Of a DNA stretch of 64,000 nucleotides, positions 32,690-43,779 are shown in pieces (the stretch's first letter is position 1; the number at the start of each line of letters is the position of its first letter). The notes beneath the pieces are model-generated. The model was given only the letters and a program-made list of their open reading frames with translations, was not told the DNA's origin and ran no database searches. Source of the DNA: Imbricaverruca yamaguchii (Eukaryota; Arthropoda; Thecostraca; Neoverrucidae); assembly GCA_034440575.1 (NCBI GenBank), contig JAOTOL010001282.1, positions 423,501 through 487,500 on the forward strand. Reading direction: 5' to 3'. The translations under genes were made by a program, and so were the position numbers.

Positions 32690-34545
32690 GAGTTTAGCTT
32701 CGAACTAGTTCGGAATCTTTTTGTTTTATGTCATATGAATGCAGCTCGACGTCCCTCGATATGAAGTTGTCCTCAAAATCGGTTCTTATTTTTGGGTTTT
32801 GAACGAGGTTTTATAAACGTTCCGTCTCATTGCCTTCTCTTAGGTCGTCCTACCTACAACCTGTATATCAGACCACTAGTCGAAGCCACCCGGATTGACC
32901 TTCAGACGGGTTTCTGAAATAATCTCGCATCTAAATTTCTTATTATAAGGACGGCTACGCCCAGGTGTACATATGCTCAACAGTCAGAACCATCCCGTGC
33001 ATTGCTTAACCCCCGGTTCGGCCGGGAGAGGTGCTCAGACACTGGCACATCTATTGGCTTATCGATTACGCAGTTGTTGGTAAAGATTTGCGGCTGTTTC
33101 ACCTCCGTTGCTGGGGTCCCTCTCATAATGTGATGCCATCCATTGTTTTGGAGACAACGACGCTCGGGGTGGAAGTACTTGCTGTGGCTTGCATCTGTTT
33201 GAACAGCTGTTGCTGCAGGGCCTTGAAAATTCGAAATAATTTTGTATCCGGCCATGGCCACTGGACATGATAAATGGACATGCACGTTTGACCTGCCATA
33301 ATAGAAGGGCAAGCGGGCATGGCAAAGAAATAGACGAAGTGAGCATGACATGCTATCATTAGGTCACCAAGCTTAAACCTTTACTTTTACTTCGTCCATA
33401 TAACATATCTGAGCACCCACGCTTTTTTGCGTCTAGCCGATTGCTTCTCATGACAAAATTAGTAAGGAACCTCGACTTTATGAAAACTTGGCTCTTTACG
33501 GAATATTAAAAACATACCATTGGAAAAGAGTGACGTTACAAGATTTGTGTTCAAAGAAGAAAAGATGCACCGAGGAGCGCACGAACCGAACATGCTTAAA
33601 AGAAGATGACATGAGATCTCCTAGCAAAATGAGGTGCATTTTTTATAAATACTGCCAAGAAATTTGCCGGAGTGTGATTGACTTGATATCCCACCCCCTT
33701 TCTCATCCACTTGAAATACTTCACATGTAATCGAAAGAACATTCAAACATTCGACACTTGTGCTGGCCTTTAAATATTTCACGCTGCGGACTTGTACCGA
33801 TCTCAATTTACACCCCAGGAATTCCGGCCACCGGGGCACGATGGCTTAACCAGCCTATCACATTTCATGCGGGACAGCCTTTCATGCTACGCACATCAGG
33901 GGTTCGAGTGGCAAGATTACAGGTTCGTCGGTCCGTGTTGCGTGTGGATGAAACATTCGGCGGTGCTTCAATGCGCCCGGCTTCAGTGGAGTAGTACCGT
34001 GGGTGGCTGCTAGTGCCGGTATAATATGTAGCAGTCCTCAAGTGCGCTAACCGTACTGCAGCGAAAGTCATGGCAGAACAGTGATGCTCCGGAATCCGGA
34101 GACAGTGCGCTTACAACCATTGGCAATTGAAAATCTTAGTGCAAGTATCGCGCATAATATCAAGGGCATCATCGTCGTTTCAATAAGCAATTTTTGGAGA
34201 GCAGGATAATAAAACTCCACAAGATCATTTGATGCGCAAAGCAAGACTTAGATTGACTACTGTGGAAAATGCCGACAAATTAACATTTTATGATAACTGA
34301 GTGTTATGGATTATCGGGAAGTGAGCACATGACAAGACACAACTACAATTTGTTCAAAAGCGCACGCCATTGACTCCTGAATTTATCTGTATGAGCAATG
34401 CTATGTTGGTGGGCGGACCTTTCCCTCCTGGCAAGAATGGATACAGGGAGGCACTGAGTGAATATGCCCCATGACAGGTGACGCCCATCCGATCGGGGAA
34501 AGGTGCCCCCGCCTCTCCCGCCCTATTCAGGGAATTTTAAGCAAG
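32690..34545. other. Unassigned DNA upstream of exon 1
   Basis: No exon boundaries or repeat structure recognised. The exon preceding exon 1 is not here as far as I can see. Confidence 0.4.
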
Positions 34546-34567
34546 AGGCGCCCCTCAGATGAATAGT

Positions 34568-34722
34568 TGGGATTGGATTGTGGCTTTACGACGCACTCAG
34601 CAGCTGAGGCCATATGGCGTCGCTTGCCTCTCACCCTGGCAGGAAGGGAGGGCATAGCGGGGAATCGAACCCTGTACCTCTGACTTGCCAGACGCTCAGC
34701 TTAACCACTAGGTTGCCGACGC
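34568..34722 (-). repeat. SINE family E, full length, exact 17-bp TSD
   Basis: Minus-strand head GGGCGTCGGCAACCTAGTGG, B box GGGTTCGATTCCCC, then a core with AAGCGACGCCATATGGCCT and tail GTCGTAAAGCCACAATCC. TSD CCCCTCAGATGAATAGT at 34551-34567 and 34723-34739. The host is a GGCGCCC-rich repeat (about 34.45-34.90 kb) that contains an end resembling a hAT terminus (complement of CAGGGGCGGGTTCAGGAATT). Confidence 0.88.
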
Positions 34723-35139
34723 CCCCTCAGATGAATAGTCGCCCCTTGGAAGAGAAAGGCGCCCTTCTGAGAGAAAAGGCGCTCCTTCAGTGTGATTGAG
34801 TGCACCCTACACCCACACGCAGGATTTTCAAAAGAAGGCGCCCTTCCGAAAAAGTGGCTCGCCGCACCACACCAATTCCTGAACCCGCCCCTGCTCCTGG
34901 CACGTCGTTCGTTATCGAGATGCGGGCAGGGCTGTCCACAAGACAGTCCAGGAGTCACGGGGTCACCGTCCGCGGCGTCTTGACGTCACGCGGGGTGTTC
35001 GCTAGCCAACCAACCAGGGCCGGCGCCCGAGTCATACATCGCATGCCACACACAAATTGGTGTTGTCGTGGGACATCCGAGATAAAAGGGGCGTTGCCAC
35101 CACCAGTGGTGGCCGACCAATCGACTGATTATTGTAGCT

Positions 35140-35305
35140 GTGGGTCGCATAGATTGTGAACGGTCAGAGGCCGCCTTACTGGTGACGCCGGAATGGGTCC
35201 AGGGCTCTGATATATCACCCCTGAGACGTATAGACTGTGAACGGTCAAAGAGGTCATGCCCTACTGGTGACGCCGAAAACGCCCAGGGCTCTGATATCTC
35301 ACCGT
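35140..35305. repeat. Tandem duplication of about 80 bp
   Basis: Two units with TGTGAACGGTCA, then CTACTGGTGACGCCG, then CCCAGGGCTCTGATAT, diverged by small indels. Confidence 0.75.
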
Positions 35306-35319
35306 TGTTTGTTTTTGTT

Positions 35320-36110
35320 TGTTTTTGTTTTTTTTCCTAATGTCGACTCCTGTTTCGTATGCATTAGCCTATCCTATTTGGCTATACGCACTGTTACAGG
35401 CTCGATTGCTATTGGGCTTTCCCATCGCCAACTATTCAAAAGTTAGGACAGCCAGCTTAGGAATGCCTCAGGATGCCAATATACATGTCATTACTCTCCA
35501 CACCTACAGTTTCACTATAACTATTTGCATCTTTTTATTTGTCTTTTTTTTTGCAGATAGGCCACCACCAGTTATTAGTAGAAGTAGCCCCAGGGGCACC
35601 TCAGCAAGGTAGCAAGCTAGTAACGCCAAGGAACTCCTGGGGCCACAAAGTGAAAAGTGTTATGAGGGGAAAAGTGTACATACATGTGCACTATCACAAA
35701 AATATGTGTGACAGTGTCACAGCATATCCACACACATGAAACATGTACACCTAAACTTACTTCACATACATAAATACATGCACTCACACGTACATACAAA
35801 TATATATGCATACACATATACTAGCACGTACATACATAAGTATACACTGATATGCATCCACACACATCCATGCACAAACATGCACACAGTAGCACACAGC
35901 TGAAATCACATGCAATTAATCATATAGGTACAAATGCATCATCGCATATGCATTTACTTGTTTGTCCAGCTTCACTCATACATACATATCATACATATCA
36001 GCCTACATATAGCTTCTCCTTTTTGTAATGTGAAATTGTTAATTTTACTAACCATTTAGTTTGAGATGTATAAGTCAATAAAATATGTTCTCATAACCAT
36101 TTTTATATCT
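35320..36110. repeat. T-rich and (CATA)n low-complexity DNA
   Basis: T-runs at 35.33 and 35.55 kb, then a CATACACA/ACATACAT-rich stretch at 35.68-36.00 kb. Possibly the 3' UTR side of LINE remnant 3, since an A-rich tail is expected there on the minus strand; I could not fix the 3' end. Confidence 0.5.
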
Positions 36111-36284
36111 TCTTTCTTAATAGGTACATGATTACAGGAGGGAAATTTTGTACCAATGATAGTATTCCAAGTCCTTGGTGCTATAAATGGTATGGAATGA
36201 AGTCTATAGATTTTTGATGAAAAAGGTGCATGCAATGTTCAGCATGCCTCAAGTTACTTGGTGATGAGTATTTGAACATATTCA

Positions 36285-38400
36285 TTATAGTGATTGGTAA
36301 TGTTTGATTAAAAATCTGTGAAGTAGTAGTATGTTCTGTTCTTGTACAATATGAGGCAACTTCAATATGTTATATTTGACAAATAGTTCATTTGTAGGAT
36401 ATGAATAGTGCTGATTATCTATGATTCGTAATGCGCTTTTTTGTATTTTAACAATTCTGTCTAATCGTGTTGGAAAATTGTTTCCCCATATTAATGCACA
36501 ATACTTGAAATATGGAAGAATCAAATAATTATTTAGATATTTAAATTCACGACTTGTGATAAATAATTTTGCTCTACTCATTATTCCTAGATTTCTGCTA
36601 GTTTTTGCAGCAACATATGCTACGTGAAATTTCCATGTTAATTTTTCATCAACTATTACTCCAAGATGTGATTTGCTGTTTCCTATCAACTATTTAAGAA
36701 TTTATTGCTATGTTTAAGTCAGCACAAGGCATACTGAAATAAATTTGGTAGTTTGTTTTGTTGACATTCAGTGATAATCTATTGGCCTGAAACCATTCAG
36801 TTATTCCTGATACATTGGCATTGACTTTAATTTGTAATTCCTCAATATTCGTAGCTTTGATCATGACAGCAGCACCATCAGCAAATAAATAAAATGTTCC
36901 ATCTAAAGAATTACCCAAATCATTAATGTATATAAGGAAGAGTAGTAGTGGACCGAGCATGGAGCCTTGTGGAACTGCCATAATAATGCACTCTGCATCT
37001 GCGACTACATCATTCATTTTAGTTTGCTGATAACGATGTTTTAAATAAGAATGCAATATCATGAGCAGAGTTCCTGATATGCCAATATGTTGTACTTTTT
37101 TAAAGTAGAATGTCAATGCTCAGAGTATCAAAGGCTTTTTCAAGTCAATATAGAGACCACATGTAAGTTCATTCTTTTCCAAAGATGTTGTAATTTGGTC
37201 ATACATGTGAGCAATCGGCGTGTAGGTGCCATGTTTTTTTCTAAATCCAAATTTGAGAGTAATGAGTATATTATTCAGTTCTAGATAAGATAGGTAAGAA
37301 TATACAATTTTTTCAATATTTTTTGAAAATACTGATAGCATAGAAATTGGCCTATAATTTGTGAATTTGTTCAATTCTCCTGATTTAAATACGGGGATAA
37401 CTATGGCTTGTTTTAGTTGCTTAGGAAAAACTCCACTTCTAAGACAGAAGTTAAATAATTGGGTGATTTGTGTCAGGATATTTTTTAATGTCAGTAAGAG
37501 AGTTTTTGTGCTAATGCCATCAGCCCCTCCTCCAACAGTGTTCAGTGACTTTATAATTGTTTCGACTTGGATTTCATTAGTATACATTTTTTGTTCCCAA
37601 TTAGCATAGTCATGCCCTGCAATATATTCTATTGGGTCTTTGTTAGAAATAGTGATATTCCTTTCTAATTTGTAGCCAATGGTTGAAAAGAAATTGTTGA
37701 AGGCATTAGGAATTTGTTCTGTTTGATATTCATTATCTTGTTCATCTAACATGGTTTCTGGGATTTTTTGTTTTGTTCTATGTTTATTTATCAGCTCATG
37801 TAGCAGTTTCCAAGTTTTCTTTCCATCTGATTTGCTGCAGTGAAGGGCATTTGAATAGCGTAGCTTCTTTGCTTCTCTGAGTATTTTGATAGGGATGTTC
37901 CGGAATTGTTTGTATTGGACCTCGTTGTGTGGATTTGGATTTTTAATAAACTTCTTATATAGTTTGTTTTTTCGATTTATAGAACATAATATGCCAGAGC
38001 TAATCCAGGCTTTCATTGGGGTTTTCCTCCTACTTGGGCAATTTTTTTGTAATAAGATGCATGCCATCTTTATATGCTGGGAGCAAATCATTACATGCTA
38101 TATTTGGGTCATTGTGCTGATCAAAATTATTCAGTCTTGATACTAAATAGTCATTTAAGAGATGGATTCGATTGTAATCAAGTATTTCTTTGGGATAATT
38201 TGACTCCATATTTTTGTCTGGGCAGTTAATGTTACACACACTGGAAAATGTTCTAAAAGGTCTTCTATCAGTATACCTGATGAGGAAATGCATGAAAAAT
38301 AATTTATGAAGATATTGTCCAATAGGGAGCCAGTAGTATTTTGCACACGAGTCGCATTTGTGATTGTTGGTAGAAAACTATGTCTTACCCCACTCATGAC
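36285..38400 (-). mobile_element. LINE remnant 3: endonuclease end, RT and C-terminal region
   Basis: Minus strand, no RNase H seen. 38400-38155 has the endonuclease end (GSLLDNIFINYF). 38091-37120 holds linker and RT fingers (VIPVFKSGELNKFTNYRPIS, FGFRKKHGT, LYIDLKKPLIL, where LDLSKAFD is expected). 37116-36694 holds PQGSMLGPLLLFLIYINDL and FADGAAV, where the second catalytic Asp is Gly. 36689-36285 is the thumb region (HLGVIVDEKLTW, LPYFKYCALIWG). This is the pattern of Jockey/CR1-like elements. AT-rich, and only a few frameshifts. It is split at 38400 by the right hAT copy and resumes at 41741. Confidence 0.88.
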
Positions 38401-41400
38401 CAGTGTTGGATTTTCACTTTTCGGTCTTGGATTCGGAGTGTATAATTTTTTGGCTTGCCAAAGTATGGAGTGTATAATCTTGAGAAGCACTATGTTATAT
38501 GGTGTATAATTTCCCAGTTTGCCAAATTATGGGGTGTATATTGAAGCACCAAGTAACTGAGTATATGCATTTTATAAATAACGAAGTGTATACATTTTGA
38601 AAAATGCTGTGATGTTTTCTGGAATGAAGAATAAAACCCCAGTGGCCTCGGTAGCTTAGATGGTGGAGCGTGGGACTCGAATCTCGCGGCCGGCGGCATT
38701 TGCAGAGTCCACCCACGACCAATCGGTGTGATATAGGTTGGCGACGCTATACAACCTTGCGGTTGAATGCGTCGTAAAATAACCCGATAATTTTTATTAT
38801 TCAAGAATAAAACGCCTTCAAGTCATTTGTTAGGTTCTTATCATAGTGTCTCACAGACAACCAGATAGGGTCCACCACACATCGTCGTCTGAAGTCATCC
38901 ACGTTACGTGAATGACTTATAAGGCAACTTCCTGAGCAATGGTAGAGAAAATAATCACAAAATTATACTTATTCGATTTCAACCGAAGTTCATATAGCAA
39001 TACCTGCCACTCCTAGGATACCAACACCGCACAACTAATACAAATTCACAACATACCGAGAGAGCAGGACGTTCGTGCACCGACTGGGTCTAAAATGGGA
39101 GGGTCTAAAATGTTACTTCGGGATATGGGTTTCGGAATATATAATGGTTTAAGGAAAGTTATACTAATATTCAAGTCAATTCTTATTAATATTAAATATA
39201 TTTCGATGCACTTTTTGGTTCATGTCTGGAATGCTTAGTGGAAGCAAGGAATGACTTGGAAGGCTGAAAAGCGACTAGACGGGCGGGCAAATTGCCGCTG
39301 GAAAACAGACTATCGTCACGGACAAGCGGAAATTAGCGTCTCATTTCGCACCATGATTGCTATGAAATACCAAAAATTGAAAATAAGTTAGAGAAAACTG
39401 CCAAGAGAATTACAGGGAACTTTTTCTCAATTAATAATAATCAGGATTATGGGAAGAAATTAATCATTGGATCAGAATGAGGTTTATAAGAGTGTAGAGG
39501 ATTAGGTCAACACACGTAAATCTGAATTTGTCCGGAGTGGGGAAACCTCGCGGTCGGAGTGGCATGAATACAACTATTCCCGCTTGTTGATGAAATTCGG
39601 AAACAATATAAGTCATGAAATCGAAAGAAGGTGAAATTTCTGGTTCTATGGATCTTCATTTTGGAGCAAAGTGTTAGCAGGTTTTAGGAACGTTTTGGTA
39701 CCATTACGGCAATTTTCATGGGGAAAATCGTCCAGATATCTTTTATGTATATCGCTCCTGACTGCTTAATAATATAAATATGAACGGTTTTATCCATCCC
39801 AATTGATGCAGAACATATCATTCTCCAAGGAACCAAGAAGAAATGCATTATCCTTGGCTTTTCGTGGCAATGGTTTAAATAGCTCCGGCCGGAGTGGGAG
39901 ACGGAGAGCGGTGAACTCATTGAATCCAAGAACGGACCATCCTACGCGGTCGGGCTGGTAAAGGTGAATTCCTATATTTGGTTAGCGGAGCGTAGTGGTT
40001 TTTTTACTCAACGAAGGATTTTCTTTAAAGCTCTTCGCTGGAATTGACTGCGTGTTTGGCTCGAGGTATGAGAGTTTGTAATATCTGACTTTGTAGGTAG
40101 GTACCTACCTACTTACCTATATCAAATATCTTCGCGGTAACTCGAGTTATTAATTTGGATAAACCAAAGCTGTAGGTTTATGTTGTGTGACGGGATATTT
40201 TCAGATAATACAAGGAGCAGGACATGATAATATTAATTGCTGCGATGTTTTGCCCACAAGCGTAGTAATGAACAAAACTGATTGCTTTGATTTTGTCTGG
40301 AAAATCCTGTTTTCACTTTCCACATTTTGAAGCGTGAATGTTTTTCTTTCAAAATGGGGGCTGGGCCTCTTCAGTGCACATTGACTGCAGATATTATAGA
40401 TATGCATGCATTCAAGCATTATTTGTGCATTCATGATATGTTCAGGGAATTGTTAGGTGCATCCTGTCCCCATTCTCCATTGAATGCCATTATACTTTTA
40501 ACATTTCTGGTCTCTGTCTTTCTGAATGGACAAATTTGCAATTAAAGGTGATTTGATTTCTTGAAATTTAATTTTTGTGCAATGATTATCAATGTGTTCA
40601 TAATGTAGGTACTTACATGATGCGACCACACATTTTTTTGGCAAGTGCAGTTGGGTAGCAAAATGACACCAAAAAAAGTTTCTTGGGTTTGGTTGGGAAA
40701 TATACCATGAAATGTAGTGTTAAAAATGAAGAAAAAGCTGCAGCCTAACTGGATGCAAGAAAGCCTTTTTTAATATAAATTTTCCAAGCAATTTTTTCCT
40801 TCCAAAAATCAAAAGTAAATGGCCTATTTTAACCAAACAGCCTATGCTAGCCTGAGTGTTTTTTTGTTTAATTGAAAAACTTCTTTTTTATAATCCTGAA
40901 TTATTCCGAAAGGAATTTGATAAATGGATAACTTACAAAAAAAAATAGCATAACTTAGCCAAAACTAATACCTTTGTATGCTTCATGGAGGTAAAATGTG
41001 TGTAAAACGTGTGGAAAAGTAATAGTGCCCATGAAAATTCCTATGCTGTGGCAAAACATGGCTCATATCCACCAGTATTTTGGGGATTTGGGGAAAGTGC
41101 TACACTTTGTGGCTTACCAGTTGTGTGGATGCCACTCTAGCTCTTGGTGTTCATCCACACATTCTTCTGGGCACATCTGGACTGTTCTGAGGTTTGTCCA
41201 CAGATGGAGAACATACACATGAATGCATTGGTGGCTGTTTATTAATTCACCTGCACTTCACCAGATATCACACATACACAAATGGAATGTTATGGAATTA
41301 TATGGAAGATGGAATGTTATGAAATGTGGAATGTTCAGTGGCATTAAGATCATATTCAGACTGCAGTGATCCATATTTTGCCATCCATTGACATCTGTTG

Positions 41401-41732
41401 TACTTGTGCATGCTAGCAAACTGATATTCTTCCAATCTGGCTGGCATCTCATTTTCGGCTCCACTCCTGCCTCCTCTTGGAATGTGCCTACAGATGACCC
41501 GAAATAACAAATGTGTATTATCCTCAATTATACTGGAAACTTTATGTGGTAGGGGACCCAGTATGACTGAATCTTCCTCTCCACCCAAGTTATCATTATT
41601 GTATAATGATATCTAACTGTCTTGCTAGTTAAGCATGTCTTCATCCAGCAATGCAAGGAGTGTGTTTTTTTCCGGAGTGTATAATTCTTTGGATTGCAAA
41701 AGTTCCAAAAAAGGGCCACTTTTCCAACGCTG
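38401..41732 (-). mobile_element. hAT-type DNA transposon remnant, right copy, 8-bp TSD
   Basis: A 3332-bp element, inverted relative to the left copy. It starts CAGTGTTGGATTTTCACTTT and ends CCAACGCTG. TSD CTCATGAC at 38393-38400 and 41733-41740 is perfect and differs from that of the left copy, so the two insertions are independent. The interior aligns along the whole length with 3764-7227 but lacks the SINE at 4797. It is inserted in LINE remnant 3. No transposase frame. Confidence 0.9.
38642..38790 (+). repeat. SINE family B inside right hAT copy
   Basis: Same insertion as at 6838-6981. Here the head reads GGCCTCGGTAGCTTAGATGG and the core CCAATCGGTGTGATATAGG. Diverged, consistent with an old insertion. 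Confidence 0.8.
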
Positions 41733-41740
41733 CTCATGAC

Positions 41741-41831
41741 ATGGGTCGGATTCATGCCTTGGAGTCCTGGGCTTGGCGAGGAAAACTGAGGAGTTCCAGC
41801 ATCTTCTGAAGTAATTTGCATAAGATGGACG
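41741..41831 (-). mobile_element. Continuation of LINE remnant 3 beyond the hAT insertion
   Basis: On the minus strand this reads TPQFSSPSPGLQGMNPTHVM and joins, without the hAT and one TSD copy, to SGVRHSFLPTITN before GSLLDN. That is the usual endonuclease segment order. It is cut off at the TTAA of the next element. Confidence 0.75.
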
Positions 41832-41835
41832 TTAA

Positions 41836-42667
41836 CCCGCGCCGTCTTTCCAGTCAGATCCTCGCACCCGGTCTCAGGGGGGGGCGGTTAGTAACTCCCT
41901 CTAAAATTCAAACTAAGCATCGCACGAAAACGAAAGAGGTGTCATCGGAAAGTGCTGGACGAATAGGATCAGGGTCCACCCCCCAAAACAATTCGCCCAA
42001 AAAGTGACGTCACCAGGGGTACATTTTCACGACTTTTCACGAAATGCATTATGTCTTTGGCTCTGGTGAGCTCATTTTCGGGATATATGAAAAAGCGAAA
42101 TGTATTTGGAATGAGAAAAGGACAACTAAATCGATCAGGGCTTAATTTTTTGGCCCCCAAAATAAAAGAATTAAAAAAAAAAAATTAATTCATAATTTTG
42201 AGTTTTCAAGTTTTCTTTAATTTTCCTTGTCCAATGGGTAGAGCAGACAGATAAACGTTGTTGGAAGTCAACTTGCCCTAATAAAAAATGCTTATTTTAG
42301 CCAGAATACTCTATTTGAACCGCAATTTGCCAAATATTCAAAATTTATATGTAGTCAAAAACGAAAAAAAGAAAATTCCACTCATACGTTTTGTTCCATC
42401 CCTAAAGATAAGCAAACGCTGAAAGTTCAATTAAAATATCGGTATCCGTTAAAGCGTGACGACTGGTTGAACTTTTTTGGAGGTACCCTCACTTGAGCTT
42501 GACTAACTGGTTGACCCTAGATGACCAGACTTCAAAATTTGGAAACAGCGTGCTAAATTGATGCTGGAAAAGGTATGCCAAACTTGGGCGCGCTGCCGCG
42601 CGCTGTTCGTTCGCTATCCGCGAAAAACCTGAGAGGGGCGGTTGAAGACCCCCCGAGACCGGATGGG
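41836..42667. mobile_element. TTAA-flanked element, family 2, copy 1
   Basis: Begins TTAA|CCCGCGCCGTCTTTCC and ends with CCGGATGGG|TTAT. Terminal inverted repeat is about AACCCGxxCCGTCT. The 832 bp include GTGACGTCACC, a run of A, and TGACC-rich sequence near the right end. Copies at 45808 and 56893 lie in the same orientation. No coding sequence. A CCC…GGG terminus at TTAA suggests a piggyBac-type non-autonomous element. Confidence 0.65.
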
Positions 42668-42692
42668 TTATGGGGATTGGACGATACCTTAA

Positions 42693-43625
42693 CACGCGCC
42701 CTGGAGGGTGGGAGCCGAAATCCGTCCACCCCGTCCGGTTTATCGTACATAACTCCAGATATTACCGGTCGATGTCATTTTTTTGCGCACCTGCTTAGTA
42801 ATGACCGGCGCGTCGTTTAAAGTAACGAAGGGAAATCGGCCTTTTTTAAAGAGAATAGGGGCCGTTAAAAACAAAACATTTCGTAGCGCCAGACCACCAA
42901 AATCAGCGCAGATCCCGTATGTTGACAAAAGGGAAGTATTTTTGGCACACTAGCGAATTGTTTGATGTACATTATGATACTTTTTTTTCAATGTCATGAT
43001 AGGTCACCGAGGTCGTCAGGTCAAATTAATGACAGGTTAATGGAACCAAACTTGGTCAACTCTAATGATGTCATAAATGCAAATGGCTGTCATGCGATTG
43101 ATGTCACTTTACATGTTACTCCCTACACGTCCTGAAAACTAACGTTTGCCATTGTGTACCTAAGCGTTTCCATCCTTTATTCATGTAATACTTTCTTCGC
43201 AAAGCCGATTGCGCCGAGCCGTCCGACGGAGCAGTCGGGCGGGCGGCCCGATTCCGGTAACTGATACAGGTAACTAACCTGATAGTGTTGCTATATAGGC
43301 GACCTGAGGTAAAGTGCCGGGTCTAGCATCTGCATTGCATCATTAGTAATTTCCAAAATATCATATTTTGCAGCATTTAGACACAATCACAGCGATCCAT
43401 AACAATGACGAGCGAAGCCACACACAAGAACATGTTGACATATTTGACCTCATTTTACCTTCAAGGTATTGACCTAAGGTCATGAAATATGCACACAACA
43501 TAGTTCAGTACCGTACTCATCCATCCTACGAATTTCGTCACTCCAGCTTTGATATGAGTCGGGATCTGGGGGGGAATCCGCCCCCTCCAGTGTGCGTAAT
43601 ATTAATAAGCTTTCCAGGGCGCGTG
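42693..43625. mobile_element. TTAA-flanked element, family 1, copy 1
   Basis: TTAA at 42689-42692, terminal CACGCGCCCTGGAGGG, and an inverted end CCAGGGCGCGTG followed by TTAA at 43626-43629. The right terminus is interrupted by about 27 bp (TGTGCGTAATATTAATAAGC and a little more) between two CCAG motifs. The interior includes CCGGTCGATGTCATTT and GGTAACTGATACAGG. No coding sequence. Same family, inverted, at 50323. Confidence 0.72.
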
Positions 43626-43779
43626 TTAAAGGGTCAGATCCGCTTTTCCATTCTTAAGTAAAGAGACAACCGTAACTTCCCTCCATGACGGAGGGAATAG
43701 CTCAAACTCCTATAAATGGTTAAATGCAGGCAAAAGCACTGTGGTCACCTCCGACGGAAGATGTTTCAGAAAATCGTTA

